Part shown: positions 1 through 9,648 of the stretch, in pieces
How the letters are laid out: every line of letters starts with the position of its first letter
Position numbering within the stretch: the stretch's first letter is position 1
Source: an uncultured Bacilli bacterium
GTDB taxonomy: Bacteria; Bacillota_I; Bacilli_A; RF39; UBA660
Direction: 5' to 3'
DNA: 64,000 nucleotides
NCBI GenBank assembly: GCA_934179675.1
Contig: CAKPQS010000001.1
Span: forward strand, 48,184 to 112,183
Made by a program: the position numbers and the translations under genes
The notes under the pieces: generated by a model
Database searches by the model: none
The model's input: only the letters and a program-made list of their open reading frames with translations
What the model was told of the DNA's origin: nothing

Positions 1-262
1 ATCCTTTTATACTTTTTTTAACAATAATAGGTTGAAATACACCATTTTCTTTAATTGATGAAGCTAAATCATTTAAGGCTTCTTCATTAAAATTTATACG
101 TGGTTGATAAGGATTTGGTCTCAACTCATCTAAATTTAACTCGACAATTTCTTCACTTGATGTTGATTCATATATTTTTTTTTCAAATGAAGCAATATCT
201 ATATTATCGCCATTAAATAATTGTTCTAATCCCATTCCTAAAGCTTTTTTCTTAGTTTCCAT
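1..262 (-). CDS. parB: Chromosome-partitioning protein ParB (Spo0J), partial
   Basis: N-terminal part of a ParB-family CTPase that binds parS sites and loads condensin near the origin. The reading frame starts at an ATG at 262 and runs off the left edge after about 87 codons. It opens with the KKALGMGLEQLF motif typical of ParB N-termini (the ParA-stimulating segment), followed by the family core ELRPNPYQPRINF and the start of the next helix with IKENGVFQPIIV. The start codon overlaps the end of parA by 11 bases, so the two are co-translated. This is the canonical ParB; a second, Noc-like paralogue is encoded at 37970-39391. The nine parS sites at 21.2-22.4 kb are its likely targets. Confidence 0.93.
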   Translation of the reverse strand, partial: METKKKALGMGLEQLFNGDNIDIASFEKKIYESTSSEEIVELNLDELRPNPYQPRINFNEEALNDLASSIKENGVFQPIIVKKSIKG

Positions 263-1037
263 TTTTACTAATCACTTCCTTAGCTAAATTTATATAAGCT
301 TCTGTGCCTCTACTTTGAAAATCGTAAGCTAATATTGGTTTGCCATGACTTGGTGCTTCAGATAATCTTACAAGTCTAGGAATAATAGTTTCATAAACTT
401 TTTCCTTAAAATAACTTTTTACTTCTTCTACAACTTCTAATCCCAAATTAGTTCTACTGTCCAACATAGTTAATAAGACACCTTCTATTTCCAATTTTGG
501 ATTTATATCTCTTTGAGCAAGTACAATTGTATTTAAAAGTTGCATTATTCCTTCAAGTGCAAAGAATTCACATTGAACAGGAATAATTACTGAATCAGAT
601 GCCATTAGAGCATTTAATGTCAAAAGTTCCAATGAAGGTGGACAATCAATTATAATGTAATCAAAATTTTCTTTGGCTTGATCTAAATACTTCTTTAATT
701 GAGCGTTTTTTACAAATGTTGGATCAAGTCTACTCTTTTCCATTAATTCAAAATTAACACCTGCTAAATTTATGTATGATGGTATTATATACAAATTTTG
801 AAATTTTGTTTTTATAATAACATCTTTTAATTCACACTTATCTGTCAATAATTCATAAATACTATTTTCAAAGTTAGATTTATGAATTCCAAGTCCAGTA
901 GAAGAATTACCTTGTGGATCTAAATCAACAAGTAATACTTTCTTTTTTAAATATCCTAATGAAGCAGCTAAATTAATACTAGTTGTTGTTTTTCCTACTC
1001 CACCTTTTTGATTAACTAATGCAATTATTTTTCCCAT
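252..1037 (-). CDS. parA: Chromosome-partitioning ATPase ParA (Soj)
   Basis: Deviant Walker-A ATPase that partners ParB in origin segregation and, in Bacillus, modulates DnaA. The N-terminus has KGGVGKTTTSINLAA, followed by DLDPQGNSSTGLG and IDCPPSLELLTLNAL, all hallmark ParA/Soj motifs, and the roughly 260-residue length is normal. An upstream in-frame ATG at 1049 exists, but the ribosome-binding sequence GGTGAT sits five bases before the ATG at 1037, giving the N-terminus MGKIIALVNQ; I chose that start. It is followed with overlap by parB. Unlike in Bacillus, the pair is not next to noc but lies about 30 kb to the other side of oriC. Confidence 0.96.
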   Translation of the reverse strand: MGKIIALVNQKGGVGKTTTSINLAASLGYLKKKVLLVDLDPQGNSSTGLGIHKSNFENSIYELLTDKCELKDVIIKTKFQNLYIIPSYINLAGVNFELMEKSRLDPTFVKNAQLKKYLDQAKENFDYIIIDCPPSLELLTLNALMASDSVIIPVQCEFFALEGIMQLLNTIVLAQRDINPKLEIEGVLLTMLDSRTNLGLEVVEEVKSYFKEKVYETIIPRLVRLSEAPSHGKPILAYDFQSRGTEAYINLAKEVISKNGN

Positions 1038-1221
1038 GTACATCACCATTTCTATTCATATATATATGATATCATATTTTTATTTTTTTTTCGATAGTTT
1101 TATTTAATATTTTTTTACTTTTATTTATAACTTACTTTACACAAAATTAAATTTATTTAATTAATAAAATAATAATTATTTTATTATATTTAAAATAATA
1201 GTTATTTTAAATACATAAAAG

Positions 1222-1878
1222 TCATTTTTTACTAAATTTATCTATTAATTTTTCATGTAATAATTCTTCCGTATTGCTCAAATTTGTTTCTTCTATTCTA
1301 TCCACTCTACATCTTTCTGCTACAATGATAGATTGCATTTTTGATACAGCTTCATCTAGAATATTATTAACTATTACATAATTATATTTTGATATTTCGT
1401 TTATTTCTTTATATGCAGTTTTAAATCTTTCTAGTATTTTTTCAGTACTTTCAGTACCTCTTTTAATAAGTCTATTTTTTAATTCTTCCATACTTGGTGG
1501 CAAAATAAATATAAAAATTGCATCTGGATATATTTTTTTCACTTTTAGAGCACCTTGTACTTCAATAACTAAAACAACATCAATCCCTTTATTTAAATTT
1601 TCTTCTATTTTATATAAAGGTGTTCCATAATAATTGTTATTGTAAATTGCATATTCTAAAAAATCATTATTTTTTATTTTATTTTCAAATTCTTCTTTTG
1701 TTAAATAAAAATAATTAATTCCATCTTCTTCACCTTTTCTTATTTCTCTTGATGTACAAGAAATAGAAATCCACATATTGTTATTTTTTTCTTTTACTAA
1801 ATTACAAACACTATCTTTTCCAGCACCTGAAGGGCCTGAAACTACAATTAATAATCCTCTTTTTTTGAATTTAATCAT
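1222..1878 (-). CDS. gmk: Guanylate kinase
   Basis: Phosphorylates GMP to GDP with ATP in purine nucleotide metabolism. The protein has the P-loop SGPSGAGKDS near residue 15, the GMP-binding segment SCTSREIRKGEEDGINYFYL and the lid-region IKRGTESTEKILERF. At 218 residues it is slightly longer than the usual 205-210. The ATG is preceded by GAGGT. It stands alone: 172 AT-rich bases separate it from parA downstream, and the ftsH terminator lies just upstream. There is no rpoZ or dpfA-type partner next to it, unlike in many Bacilli. Confidence 0.96.
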   Translation of the reverse strand: MIKFKKRGLLIVVSGPSGAGKDSVCNLVKEKNNNMWISISCTSREIRKGEEDGINYFYLTKEEFENKIKNNDFLEYAIYNNNYYGTPLYKIEENLNKGIDVVLVIEVQGALKVKKIYPDAIFIFILPPSMEELKNRLIKRGTESTEKILERFKTAYKEINEISKYNYVIVNNILDEAVSKMQSIIVAERCRVDRIEETNLSNTEELLHEKLIDKFSKK

Positions 1879-1914
1879 AATTAACCTCGCTTTTTATATT
1901 GTATCAAATTATTG

Positions 1915-1953
1915 AAAAAAAATAAACAAAAAGAACACTATTTACTAGCGTCC
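1915..1953 (-). terminator. Intrinsic terminator of the tilS-ftsH operon
   Basis: On the minus strand an 8-bp stem (GGACGCTA pairing with TAGTGTTC, with some G-U pairs) and a 5-base loop are followed by long T tracts. The 5' arm overlaps the last codons of ftsH. Confidence 0.7.
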
Positions 1954-3914
1954 TTTAATTCTTTAATAATATCTTCTTTTTTAGTTGAACTTATACTTAT
2001 ATTATTATCTTCTGCATATTTTTTTAGTTCAACAACTGTCATATCATCAAAAGAAATATCATCTTCTTTTGGTAAAGAACCTGTCTTAACTAAACTATCA
2101 ATTTCTTCTTTAGTTAAAGTTTCTTTCTCAATTAAAGTTTTGGCAATTAATTCAAGTAAATCCATATTATCTTTAATTATTTTTTCAGTTACCTTATATT
2201 GTTCATTGATAATTCTTCTCATTTCTTCGTCAATTTGAAATGCTATTTGACCGCTGAAATTACGACTCTTATTATAATCTCTACCTAGAAAAACACTACC
2301 TTCGCTTTGTTGTTCAAATTGAACAGGTCCTAAACTACTCATTCCATATTCTGTAACCATGGCACGAGCAATTTTAGTAGCTTTTTCAAAATCATTATGA
2401 GCACCTGTAGTCATTTCACCAAATTTTAATACTTCAGCAACACGTCCTCCAAGTAAGCCACTAATAGTTTCTAAAAGTTCTTTTTTTGTAGATAAATAAG
2501 TTTCTTCTTTAGGAAGCATCAAATTATAACCACCAGCTTGACCACGTGGAATAATTGTTATTTTCTGAACGTCATGAGCTCCATCAAGTTTAATACCAAC
2601 AACAGCATGTCCTGCTTCATGGTATGCAACAACCTCTTTTTCATGTTCAGTATATTTATGAGTAACTTTAGCAGGTCCCATTAAAACCCTATCTTGTGCT
2701 TCATCTATTTCAGCCATAGAAATTTTATCTTTATTTCTTCTTACAGCAAGTAAAGCAGCTTCATTTAATAAGTTTTCAAGATCAGCTCCGCTAAATCCAG
2801 CAGTTCTTTTTGCTAAATTAGCAAGATTAACACCTCTATTAAAGTATTTACCTTTAGCATGAACAGCAAGTATTTCTTCTCTGCCTTTAACATCTGGTAA
2901 ATTAACAGTAATTTGTCTATCAAATCTTCCTGGTCTTAAAAGAGCAGGATCTAAAACATCCGGTCTATTAGTAGCTGCAAGTATTATAATACCTTCATTA
3001 GCACCAAAACCATCCATTTCAGTTAATAATTGATTTAACGTTTGTTCTCTTTCATCATGTCCTCCACCAAGACCAGCACCTCTTTGGCGACCTACAGCAT
3101 CTATTTCATCGATAAATATTAAACAAGGAGCGTTATGTTTAGCTTGTCTAAACATATCACGAACACGCGAAGCACCAATACCAACAAAAAGTTCGACAAA
3201 ATCAGATCCGCTTATAAAATAAAATGGAACATTTGCTTCTCCAGCAACGGCTCTAGCAAGTAATGTTTTACCAGTACCAGGAGGCCCAACTAATAAAACA
3301 CCTTTAGGAATTCTTGCTCCCATTTTTTGAAATTTTTTAGGTTCTTTTAAGAAGTCGATTAATTCTTGAACTTCTTCTTTTTCTTCTTCTAATCCAGCAA
3401 CGTCTTTAAATGTTACTTTATTTCCGCCGTCACTTAAACGAGCTCTACTGCGGCCAAAATCCATTGATTTATTTGCACTACCCATTTGTTTTGACAAAAA
3501 AACAAATATAACAACACCAAAGATCAAAAATGGTAATATATTTACAACGAAATACAAAACAGTACTTGATCCTGGATCACGTGATGCTTTAATAGAAAAA
3601 TTATATTCATTTGCTAATTCGTAAATGTTACCTACAACAGCATCGGAATTGGCAATAGAAAAAGTAAATGTTTCTTTTTCGCCATAACTATTTAGTTTAC
3701 CTGTAATAGTATAAATTCCAGCTGAACTATTGGAAGTTATATCTATATATTTAATTTTATTAGCTTCATCTTCACTTTTAGCATAATTCAAAAATTGTTC
3801 ATAAGTAATTTCATTTGTCTTATATCCTGTACCATTTAAAAAACCAAGTACAAGCATAACTACTAAAAAGAAAGCTAGATAAGGTATTAAACCTTTTTTA
3901 ACATTATTTTTCAT
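1938..3914 (-). CDS. ftsH: ATP-dependent zinc metalloprotease FtsH
   Basis: Membrane-anchored AAA+ protease that degrades misfolded and regulatory membrane proteins. Visible layout: transmembrane helix at about residues 10-27, extracellular domain, second transmembrane helix at about 119-140, Walker A GPPGTGKT at 210-217, Walker B LIFIDEID near 265-272, the second region of homology [19 protein letters not shown], and the zinc-binding HEAGH at 432-436. A lysine/glutamate-rich tail follows the protease domain. The length of 658 is normal. The start overlaps the end of tilS by 11 bases. The tilS-ftsH neighbourhood matches Bacillus except that hpt, usually between them, is missing. Confidence 0.98.
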   Translation of the reverse strand: MKNNVKKGLIPYLAFFLVVMLVLGFLNGTGYKTNEITYEQFLNYAKSEDEANKIKYIDITSNSSAGIYTITGKLNSYGEKETFTFSIANSDAVVGNIYELANEYNFSIKASRDPGSSTVLYFVVNILPFLIFGVVIFVFLSKQMGSANKSMDFGRSRARLSDGGNKVTFKDVAGLEEEKEEVQELIDFLKEPKKFQKMGARIPKGVLLVGPPGTGKTLLARAVAGEANVPFYFISGSDFVELFVGIGASRVRDMFRQAKHNAPCLIFIDEIDAVGRQRGAGLGGGHDEREQTLNQLLTEMDGFGANEGIIILAATNRPDVLDPALLRPGRFDRQITVNLPDVKGREEILAVHAKGKYFNRGVNLANLAKRTAGFSGADLENLLNEAALLAVRRNKDKISMAEIDEAQDRVLMGPAKVTHKYTEHEKEVVAYHEAGHAVVGIKLDGAHDVQKITIIPRGQAGGYNLMLPKEETYLSTKKELLETISGLLGGRVAEVLKFGEMTTGAHNDFEKATKIARAMVTEYGMSSLGPVQFEQQSEGSVFLGRDYNKSRNFSGQIAFQIDEEMRRIINEQYKVTEKIIKDNMDLLELIAKTLIEKETLTKEEIDSLVKTGSLPKEDDISFDDMTVVELKKYAEDNNISISSTKKEDIIKELKDASK

Positions 3915-5193
3915 TTTCTTCCTCCAAACAGTATAAAAGTATTATATCATACTTTTCATCTTTTGTTTTACAAAATTTTGATTTTTTCACACCTGGTAAC
4001 CACAATATATTATTTGAACTATCTAAAACAATTGGAAAACTATTTCTATCGCTTATTTTATTATCAATAAAAATATCTGATACTTTTTTATTATAACTAT
4101 TTTTAATATTAATTCTATCACCTTTATTATAATTTCTTACATGTAAAGGCAAATTAATTTCTTTAGAATCTAATTTACAAACATAATTAGAATTATCTGT
4201 AGTATCTTCAATTTTCTTAATAATATAACCATTATCTAGTTTAACATAATTATTTAGTTCATATAAATAGTTACTTTTTTCCTTAAATACACCCAATTTA
4301 TTATATTTTCTTTCTAAAGTAATACCAGGCAAATTAATTATAACATTTTTTTTACTAGATGAAATAACTTTTTTTACAAATTCAATATGTCGTGTATTAA
4401 TATTATCGGAAATATTAACTAAATATTTATAAATAATGTTATCAATAATTAATTCATCTTCTTTTAAAAGTAAAGGAATATTAATCTCATCATTTACTAT
4501 AGATGGATAAATCTTATCAATATATGAATTAATAAAATTATCATATTTATTTAATATATTTGAAAATTGTAAAAATTTAATATGAGCATCTTTATTTATT
4601 TCTTTATATACAGGCAAAACTTTATGTCTAAATTTATTTCTTAAATAATCAGTATTATTATTGCTAGAATCAATTGCATAAGGAATATTATTTTTTTTAA
4701 CATATTCCATTATTTCATCTTTACTATACCAAACTAATGGTCTAAAAATAGTATAATTTTCTCTTTCAGAAATATATTTAAATCCTGCATATCCTTCTAA
4801 ACTGGAACCTCTAACTAATCTATATAATATAGTTTCCATTAAATCGTCACCATGATGAGCTGTTAATAAATTTTTATATTTATATTTTTTTAAAACAGAT
4901 TCAAAAAACATATATCTTTTTTCTCTTGCTTCTGCTTCAAAATTAATCCCACTATACTCTGATATTTCATATAACTCAAAAGGAATTTTGTTTTTTAAAC
5001 AAAAATTTTTTACCATAATAGCTTCTGAATCACTTTCAGCTCTAACTTTGTGATTAACATGAGCACATACAATGTTTTTTAAACTTGATTTTAATAGGAC
5101 ATCAAAAAGGGCCATTGAATCTGGTCCACCAGAACATGCAATTACAACACCATCATCAATATATTTATTTATAAAATCCAAAGCTTTATCCAT
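3904..5193 (-). CDS. tilS: tRNA(Ile)-lysidine synthase TilS
   Basis: Modifies the C34 wobble base of the CAU-anticodon isoleucine tRNA to lysidine, so that it reads AUA. The N-terminal PP-loop motif ACSGGPDSMAL binds ATP, and it is followed by AHVNHKVRAESDSEA, LTAHHGDDLMETILYRLVRGS and a LRNKFRHKVLPVYKEIN segment, all family hallmarks. The C-terminal part (RNYNKGDRI...KKVSDIFIDNKI) matches the TilS C-terminal domain. AUA codons are abundant in this AT-rich genome, so the gene should be essential. It overlaps ftsH and lies 3 bases after ung in the same transcription unit. Confidence 0.96.
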   Translation of the reverse strand: MDKALDFINKYIDDGVVIACSGGPDSMALFDVLLKSSLKNIVCAHVNHKVRAESDSEAIMVKNFCLKNKIPFELYEISEYSGINFEAEAREKRYMFFESVLKKYKYKNLLTAHHGDDLMETILYRLVRGSSLEGYAGFKYISERENYTIFRPLVWYSKDEIMEYVKKNNIPYAIDSSNNNTDYLRNKFRHKVLPVYKEINKDAHIKFLQFSNILNKYDNFINSYIDKIYPSIVNDEINIPLLLKEDELIIDNIIYKYLVNISDNINTRHIEFVKKVISSSKKNVIINLPGITLERKYNKLGVFKEKSNYLYELNNYVKLDNGYIIKKIEDTTDNSNYVCKLDSKEINLPLHVRNYNKGDRINIKNSYNKKVSDIFIDNKISDRNSFPIVLDSSNNILWLPGVKKSKFCKTKDEKYDIILLYCLEEENEK

Positions 5194-5196
5194 AAA

Positions 5197-5847
5197 TCAC
5201 CACTTAATTTCTTTTAAACCTTCACTTTTTAAAATATTATTTACTTTAGAAAATGGTTTACTTCCAAAAAATCCCCTATAACAAGATAAAGGAGATGGAT
5301 GTACGCTCTCTATTATATAGTTTTTTTTAGTATTAATCAATACCTTTTTACTTCGTGCAAAACTTCCCCATAATACAAATATTACATGACCACGATTGGA
5401 TAATTTTTGAATAACAACATCAGTAAATTTTTCCCAATTTAAAAACGAATGTGATAGTGGCTTATCTTTTTCAACAGTAAGAATTGAATTTAAAAGTAAA
5501 ACACCTTGGTATGCCCAATCAGATAAATCTGTTTTACTTCTTTTTATGCCTAAATCATCATACAATTCCTTAAATATATTATTAAGTGATGGTGGCATTT
5601 TAATACCTTCCTTGACAGAAAAAGATAATCCATGAGCTTCATTTTCTCCATGATAAGGATCTTGACCCAAAATTACTACTTTAACATATTTAAAAGGTGT
5701 ATAAATGAAAGCATTAAATACATTTTGTTCTAAAGGAAAAATAGTTTTTGTTTTATATTCTTTTTTTACTTCTTCAAGTAAATCTAAAAACCATTTTTCA
5801 TTCATTACATCTTTTAAAACAATATCCCAATCATTACCAAACATCAT
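5197..5847 (-). CDS. ung: Uracil-DNA glycosylase, family 1
   Basis: Removes uracil from DNA to start base-excision repair. The water-activating motif GQDPYHGENEAHGLSFS and the C-terminal HPSPLSCYRGFFGS minor-groove loop define family-1 UDG; the middle contains LLNSILTVEKDKPLSH. The length of 216 is typical. Two adjacent ATG codons are possible starts; the stop codon of the upstream symporter is embedded in them (ATGATG), showing translational coupling. A dUTPase lies about 4 kb away on the same strand, so two uracil-avoidance functions are near each other. Confidence 0.97.
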   Translation of the reverse strand: MMFGNDWDIVLKDVMNEKWFLDLLEEVKKEYKTKTIFPLEQNVFNAFIYTPFKYVKVVILGQDPYHGENEAHGLSFSVKEGIKMPPSLNNIFKELYDDLGIKRSKTDLSDWAYQGVLLLNSILTVEKDKPLSHSFLNWEKFTDVVIQKLSNRGHVIFVLWGSFARSKKVLINTKKNYIIESVHPSPLSCYRGFFGSKPFSKVNNILKSEGLKEIKW

Positions 5848-7145
5848 TTACCATACTCCTCATATTCTTGAATAACATCTTTTCTTAAAGCAAACATTGC
5901 GTATATGTTAATTAGCGCTAATAAAGCGATAAACATATCAACTAAATTCCATAAAATTTGACTAGATATAACTGATCCTATAAAAACAACTATAACTGTT
6001 CCTAATTTAATTATTAAATTACCTTTATTACTTTTAAAAATATGTTTAAAACATGCTTCTCCATAATAATAACCTGTTAATATAGTTGAAAAGCTAAACA
6101 TAAATACACACATAAATAGTGAAATTGAACCAAATGAACCAAAATGATAATCAAAGGCATTTTGAGCAAATTCAATACCATTTGCATCAATTATATCTGT
6201 TAATGTTGGACCAAGCAAAATGATCATTGCTGTAGAAGTACATATAATAAGTGTTGTTACATATATACCAAGCATTTGAACATATCCTAAAGATGCTGGA
6301 TATTTAGTATCACTAATACTAGAAGCAATCGCTCCTGTTCCAATTCCTGCTTCACTCGAAAAAACACTTCTTTTTATGCCTGTTAAAATAACGCCGCCTA
6401 TTAAAGCACCTAATCCTGCTTTTAAACTGAATGCATTTTTAATTATAGTATTTAAAACTATAGGTACATCGTTTATGTTTTTTAAAACAGCATAAAAAGA
6501 TAAACTTAAATAAAATATTCCCATTATTGGTACTAATTTATTAGTAAAACTAGTAATTCTATCTATTCCCCCAAATATAATGAATGAAATTAAAATAGCA
6601 AGTAAACTACCAATAATATATGATAAATATTGGATATTTGAAAATATTTCAAAATTTCCTACTGATTTAGTAATTGTATTAGATTGAATAGCTATAAAAA
6701 AACAAACATAAGCAATAATTATTGTAATTGAATATAAAATTCCTAACCATCTCTTTTTTAAACCTTTTTCAATATAATAAGATGGTCCTCCAACGAAAAC
6801 ATTTCCATCTTTAATATGATATTTTGATGCAAGTACCGTTTCAGAAAATGTCAAAATAGAACCAATAAATGCCATAATCCATAACCAAAATATTGTTCCA
6901 CTTCCACCTATATAAATAGCAAGTGCAACTCCACTAATACTGCCTACACCAATTCTTCCTGCTAAAGAAAGCATGAGAGCACTAAAAGGAGATACTTTAG
7001 CATTAGAATCATTTCTAATAATATTTTTTAGCATCTCCTTAAAATTGAATTGAGCTCCTTTTAATTTAAATGTAAAATACAAAGATGATAAAATCATTAT
7101 AATAACAACAAAAATCCATAAATAATTATTAATAATTTCTATCAT
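5844..7145 (-). CDS. Sodium:alanine/glycine symporter (AGCS family)
   Basis: Integral membrane transporter of the alanine-or-glycine:cation symporter family, probably bringing in small amino acids with Na+. Around ten hydrophobic segments are visible. Family motifs include AGRIGVGSISGVALAIYIGGSGTIFW in the first third (split here over helices), the GGPSYYIEKGL segment, FSSEAGIGTGAIA and the ILTGYYYGEACF region. The length of 433 is usual for AlsT/DagA proteins. It is coupled to rsmA upstream by a 4-base ATGA overlap and to ung downstream. The exact substrate cannot be read from sequence. Confidence 0.9.
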   Translation of the reverse strand: MIEIINNYLWIFVVIIMILSSLYFTFKLKGAQFNFKEMLKNIIRNDSNAKVSPFSALMLSLAGRIGVGSISGVALAIYIGGSGTIFWLWIMAFIGSILTFSETVLASKYHIKDGNVFVGGPSYYIEKGLKKRWLGILYSITIIIAYVCFFIAIQSNTITKSVGNFEIFSNIQYLSYIIGSLLAILISFIIFGGIDRITSFTNKLVPIMGIFYLSLSFYAVLKNINDVPIVLNTIIKNAFSLKAGLGALIGGVILTGIKRSVFSSEAGIGTGAIASSISDTKYPASLGYVQMLGIYVTTLIICTSTAMIILLGPTLTDIIDANGIEFAQNAFDYHFGSFGSISLFMCVFMFSFSTILTGYYYGEACFKHIFKSNKGNLIIKLGTVIVVFIGSVISSQILWNLVDMFIALLALINIYAMFALRKDVIQEYEEYGK

Positions 7146-7933
7146 ATATCCATCCCATTAGCAATTTTTATGAACATTTCTAAACTTAAAGTTTCAGCTC
7201 TTACTTGTAAAGAAAGTCCATTTTCCTTTAAAATTTTATCAATTTTTTCTAAATCATAACCAATTAAATTATTTTTTAAAGTTTTGCGTTTATATTTAAA
7301 ACTATCTCTTACTAATTTGAAAAACAATTCTTCGTTTTTTACATAAATTTTATTTTGTTTTTTAGAAAGTTCGATGACCATACTATCAACATTTGGTACT
7401 GGTACGAATACATTTCTTGGAACATTAATTAATTTTTTTATATCATAATAATAATTTAAAAATACAGTTAATGAATTATATTCATGATCTCCTGATTTGG
7501 CATTAAATCTTTCAGCTACTTCTTTTTGAACCATAATTACCAATTTGCTAACATCAATATTTTCGTTTATAAATTTTAAAATAATTGGTGTAGTAATATA
7601 ATAAGGTAAATTTGAAACCATTATTTTTTTTGAATAATTATATTTATTAATTATTTCATTAACATTGGTATCTAAAAAATCACCATATATTACTTCTACA
7701 TTATTATATTCATTTAGTTTAGAATCAAGAATATTTTTTAAGCTTTCATCAATCTCAAAAGCTATTAAATGTCCTGACTTTTTAGCAAGTTCACATGTTA
7801 AAGCACCTGCACCAGGACCTATTTCTAAAACTAAAGTATCATTATCTACATTCGATTTATAAACAATGCTTTCAATAATTCTTTTATCTTTTAAAAAATT
7901 TTGACCATATTTTTTTTTAAAGTTAAAATCCAT
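7142..7933 (-). CDS. rsmA: 16S rRNA dimethyladenosine transferase RsmA (KsgA)
   Basis: Dimethylates the two adjacent adenosines near the 3' end of 16S rRNA. The N-terminus KKYGQNFLKD and the SAM-binding EIGPGAGALTCELA are followed by the catalytic motif NLPYYITTPI; the C-terminal domain ends with QVRAETLSLEMF. A GTG four codons upstream (7945) is open, but the ATG at 7933 gives the normal N-terminus MDFNFKKK and overlaps the preceding stop by one base (TAATG). The neighbouring rnmV gene found upstream of ksgA in Bacillus is absent. Confidence 0.97.
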   Translation of the reverse strand: MDFNFKKKYGQNFLKDKRIIESIVYKSNVDNDTLVLEIGPGAGALTCELAKKSGHLIAFEIDESLKNILDSKLNEYNNVEVIYGDFLDTNVNEIINKYNYSKKIMVSNLPYYITTPIILKFINENIDVSKLVIMVQKEVAERFNAKSGDHEYNSLTVFLNYYYDIKKLINVPRNVFVPVPNVDSMVIELSKKQNKIYVKNEELFFKLVRDSFKYKRKTLKNNLIGYDLEKIDKILKENGLSLQVRAETLSLEMFIKIANGMDI

Positions 7934-8577
7934 TACCAACCCCACCTTAATACTGTAAATTTTGTATTATTATTTGTTACATGTGCTGTTATAGATTCAC
8001 CTGTAAAAGCTAAATCTATTAATACATTTCCATATAATCGCCATGCATTTCTCATAGCAATACCAGTATCCATACAAACTCCAATTATATCCATATTATC
8101 ATTTACAACATGAATAATTGTTCCACATGGAAATAATGTTGGATCACTTGCTAAAATATGTATTTTACCATATTCTTTATCATTAAAAAAAGTACTTTCA
8201 ACATCATTAGTCAAATAGTGATAATTTCCATCACTATCTGGACAATATAATAAACCTGTACATCCATAACAATCAGGACCATATCCAGTTAATTTTCCAG
8301 TATAATCTGCTTCTGGACCAGTTCCTATAACAACTTGTTCTGTTATACTTTCAAAAACTTGGACTTCACCAGTAGTTAAATTTGTAATAATTTTACCATT
8401 TTGACCAGCAACTAATACATTCTTATTATTTTTAGGTATCGAATCATCATATGTTTCAATTGTATCATATTTAATTATTTCTGTTTTAATTATATCTCTT
8501 TTTGTATATTTATCAACACCATATATTAAAGTAATAGAAATTACTATATACATGATATCTAAAAGTCTCTTTTTCAT
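7933..8577 (-). CDS. Secreted/anchored 3D-domain protein (YabE-like)
   Basis: Probably a cell-wall-associated protein. A single N-terminal transmembrane/signal segment (LLDIMYIVISITLIYG) is followed by a short G5-like stretch (about residues 55-90, with KNVLVAGQNGKIITN) and a C-terminal 3D domain with the aspartate-bearing signature: TLFPCGTIIHV, GVCMDTG and NVLIDLAF. These match the MltA/3D fold seen in Bacillus YabE, which sits in the same place between tatD and ksgA. The cysteines (CYGCTG, YC, PC, VC) are unusual for the family. The start is the ATG at 8577, with GAGGTG just upstream, rather than the GTG inside that site. The enzymatic role (lytic transglycosylase-like) is inferred only. 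Confidence 0.8.
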   Translation of the reverse strand: MKKRLLDIMYIVISITLIYGVDKYTKRDIIKTEIIKYDTIETYDDSIPKNNKNVLVAGQNGKIITNLTTGEVQVFESITEQVVIGTGPEADYTGKLTGYGPDCYGCTGLLYCPDSDGNYHYLTNDVESTFFNDKEYGKIHILASDPTLFPCGTIIHVVNDNMDIIGVCMDTGIAMRNAWRLYGNVLIDLAFTGESITAHVTNNNTKFTVLRWGW

Positions 8578-8604
8578 AAGCACCTCAAATATATATTACA
8601 CTAA

Positions 8605-9336
8605 TTATATATTTAAGTCAAATAATCTAATAGCATTGCGAGTGGTAATATTTAACACTTCTTCATAAGAAATGCCTTTAATTTGTGCGATTTGTTGAGC
8701 TACTAAACATATATTTTTAGGTTCATTTTTTTGACCTCTAAAAGGGCTTAAAAAAGGACTATCTGTTTCTAACACTATACGTTCAAGTGGTAATTTTTTT
8801 ACAACGTCAACTAATTTATTGTTTTTAAAAGTTAGAACTCCACCTATACCAAAATAAGTATCAAGTTTGATTAATTCATTAGCGCTTTCAATACTACCAC
8901 TATAGCAATGAAATACTTTTCTAACATCTTTATAATTTTTTAAAATATTTATAGTATCATTAATTGCATCTCTACTATGAATAACAACTGCTTTATTGTA
9001 TTTTTTTGCTAAATCTAGTTGCGTTTTAAATAAACAAATTTGTTTATCTCGTGTTTCCTTTTCATAATGATAATCAAGACCTATTTCACCTATTCCTACT
9101 ATCTTATTAATATTCATTTCTATAAAATTCAGATCACTTTTTTTATATTCTAAAACAGCCTCCGGATGAATTCCTAAAGTTATAAAAACATTTTTATATT
9201 TTAAATTTAATACTTCTCTGTTTGTAGAATCATCTGTTCCACTAACTATTATATAGCCATTAAAAGAATTAATAATGTTTATCTTTTCTTCATCAGTATA
9301 ATACTCTTTAAATAAATGAGCATGTGTATCGATCAT
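8605..9336 (-). CDS. tatD: TatD family metal-dependent DNase
   Basis: Member of the TatD amidohydrolase-fold deoxyribonucleases. It begins with the metal-binding MIDTHAHL and carries GIHPEAV, GIGEIGLDYHYEKE, VIHSRDA, VFHCYSGS and LETDSPFLSPFRGQKNEP, the complete family signature. At 243 residues it is slightly compact (family about 255). The position next to the 3D-domain gene and rsmA is the Bacillus yabD-yabE-ksgA arrangement; metG, usually upstream, is missing. Confidence 0.95.
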   Translation of the reverse strand: MIDTHAHLFKEYYTDEEKINIINSFNGYIIVSGTDDSTNREVLNLKYKNVFITLGIHPEAVLEYKKSDLNFIEMNINKIVGIGEIGLDYHYEKETRDKQICLFKTQLDLAKKYNKAVVIHSRDAINDTINILKNYKDVRKVFHCYSGSIESANELIKLDTYFGIGGVLTFKNNKLVDVVKKLPLERIVLETDSPFLSPFRGQKNEPKNICLVAQQIAQIKGISYEEVLNITTRNAIRLFDLNI

Positions 9337-9379
9337 AAAATCACCTTCATAAAATATTTTAACATAATATATAGAAAAA

Positions 9380-9407
9380 ATCCAAAAAGAAAATGCACTA
9401 TGTGCAT
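9380..9407 (-). terminator. Intrinsic terminator after the small membrane ORF
   Basis: The minus strand reads a 6-bp perfect stem ATGCAC/GTGCAT with a 3-base loop, followed by a T-rich tract. It lies immediately after the stop codon of the 53-residue ORF and separates it from tatD. Confidence 0.7.
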
Positions 9408-9569
9408 CTAATATACAAAATTTTTAATTATAATATATTCAGCAGTAACTGCATTTAAACTAAGACAAAATAATAATCCAACAGTTTTAAAATCAAGGAT
9501 CATCATTATTAAGAAGAAAAACATACAAAAGCCATAAACATACATCATTTTATTAACATTTTCTACCAT
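9408..9569 (-). CDS. Small two-helix membrane protein, unknown function
   Basis: A 53-codon reading frame in the otherwise empty 312-base gap between dut and tatD. It starts at an ATG at 9569 with the purine-rich GGTGGGTGG ending 7 bases upstream, and ends at TAG at 9408. The protein starts MVENVNKMMYVYGF and has two hydrophobic stretches: FCMFFFLIMMIL and a weaker one, VGLLFCLSLNAVTAEYIII. An intrinsic terminator directly follows the stop. Ribosome-binding site, start, stop and terminator together support a real gene, but I recognise no family. Confidence 0.55.
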   Translation of the reverse strand: MVENVNKMMYVYGFCMFFFLIMMILDFKTVGLLFCLSLNAVTAEYIIIKNFVY

Positions 9570-9648
9570 ATTTTTCCACCCACCATTTTTATTTTAACAT
9601 ATTATTAGATAAATAAACAATATTAAATACAAGTCATTTTACGACATT

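Noticed and set aside
1050..1221. A/T palindromes between gmk and parA
   Set aside because: Only A/T inverted repeats with no GC-containing stem; could be a weak terminator or promoter region, but the signal is not distinguishable from background.
1912..2238. 108-codon plus-strand frame rich in Ser, Ile and Leu
   Set aside because: Antisense to the ftsH 3' end and its terminator; no ribosome-binding site.
2536..2552. CCACGTGG hexamer-centred match in ftsH resembling parS
   Set aside because: It lacks the TGTT/AACA outer arms (GACCACGTGGAATA), so it is not a credible ParB site.
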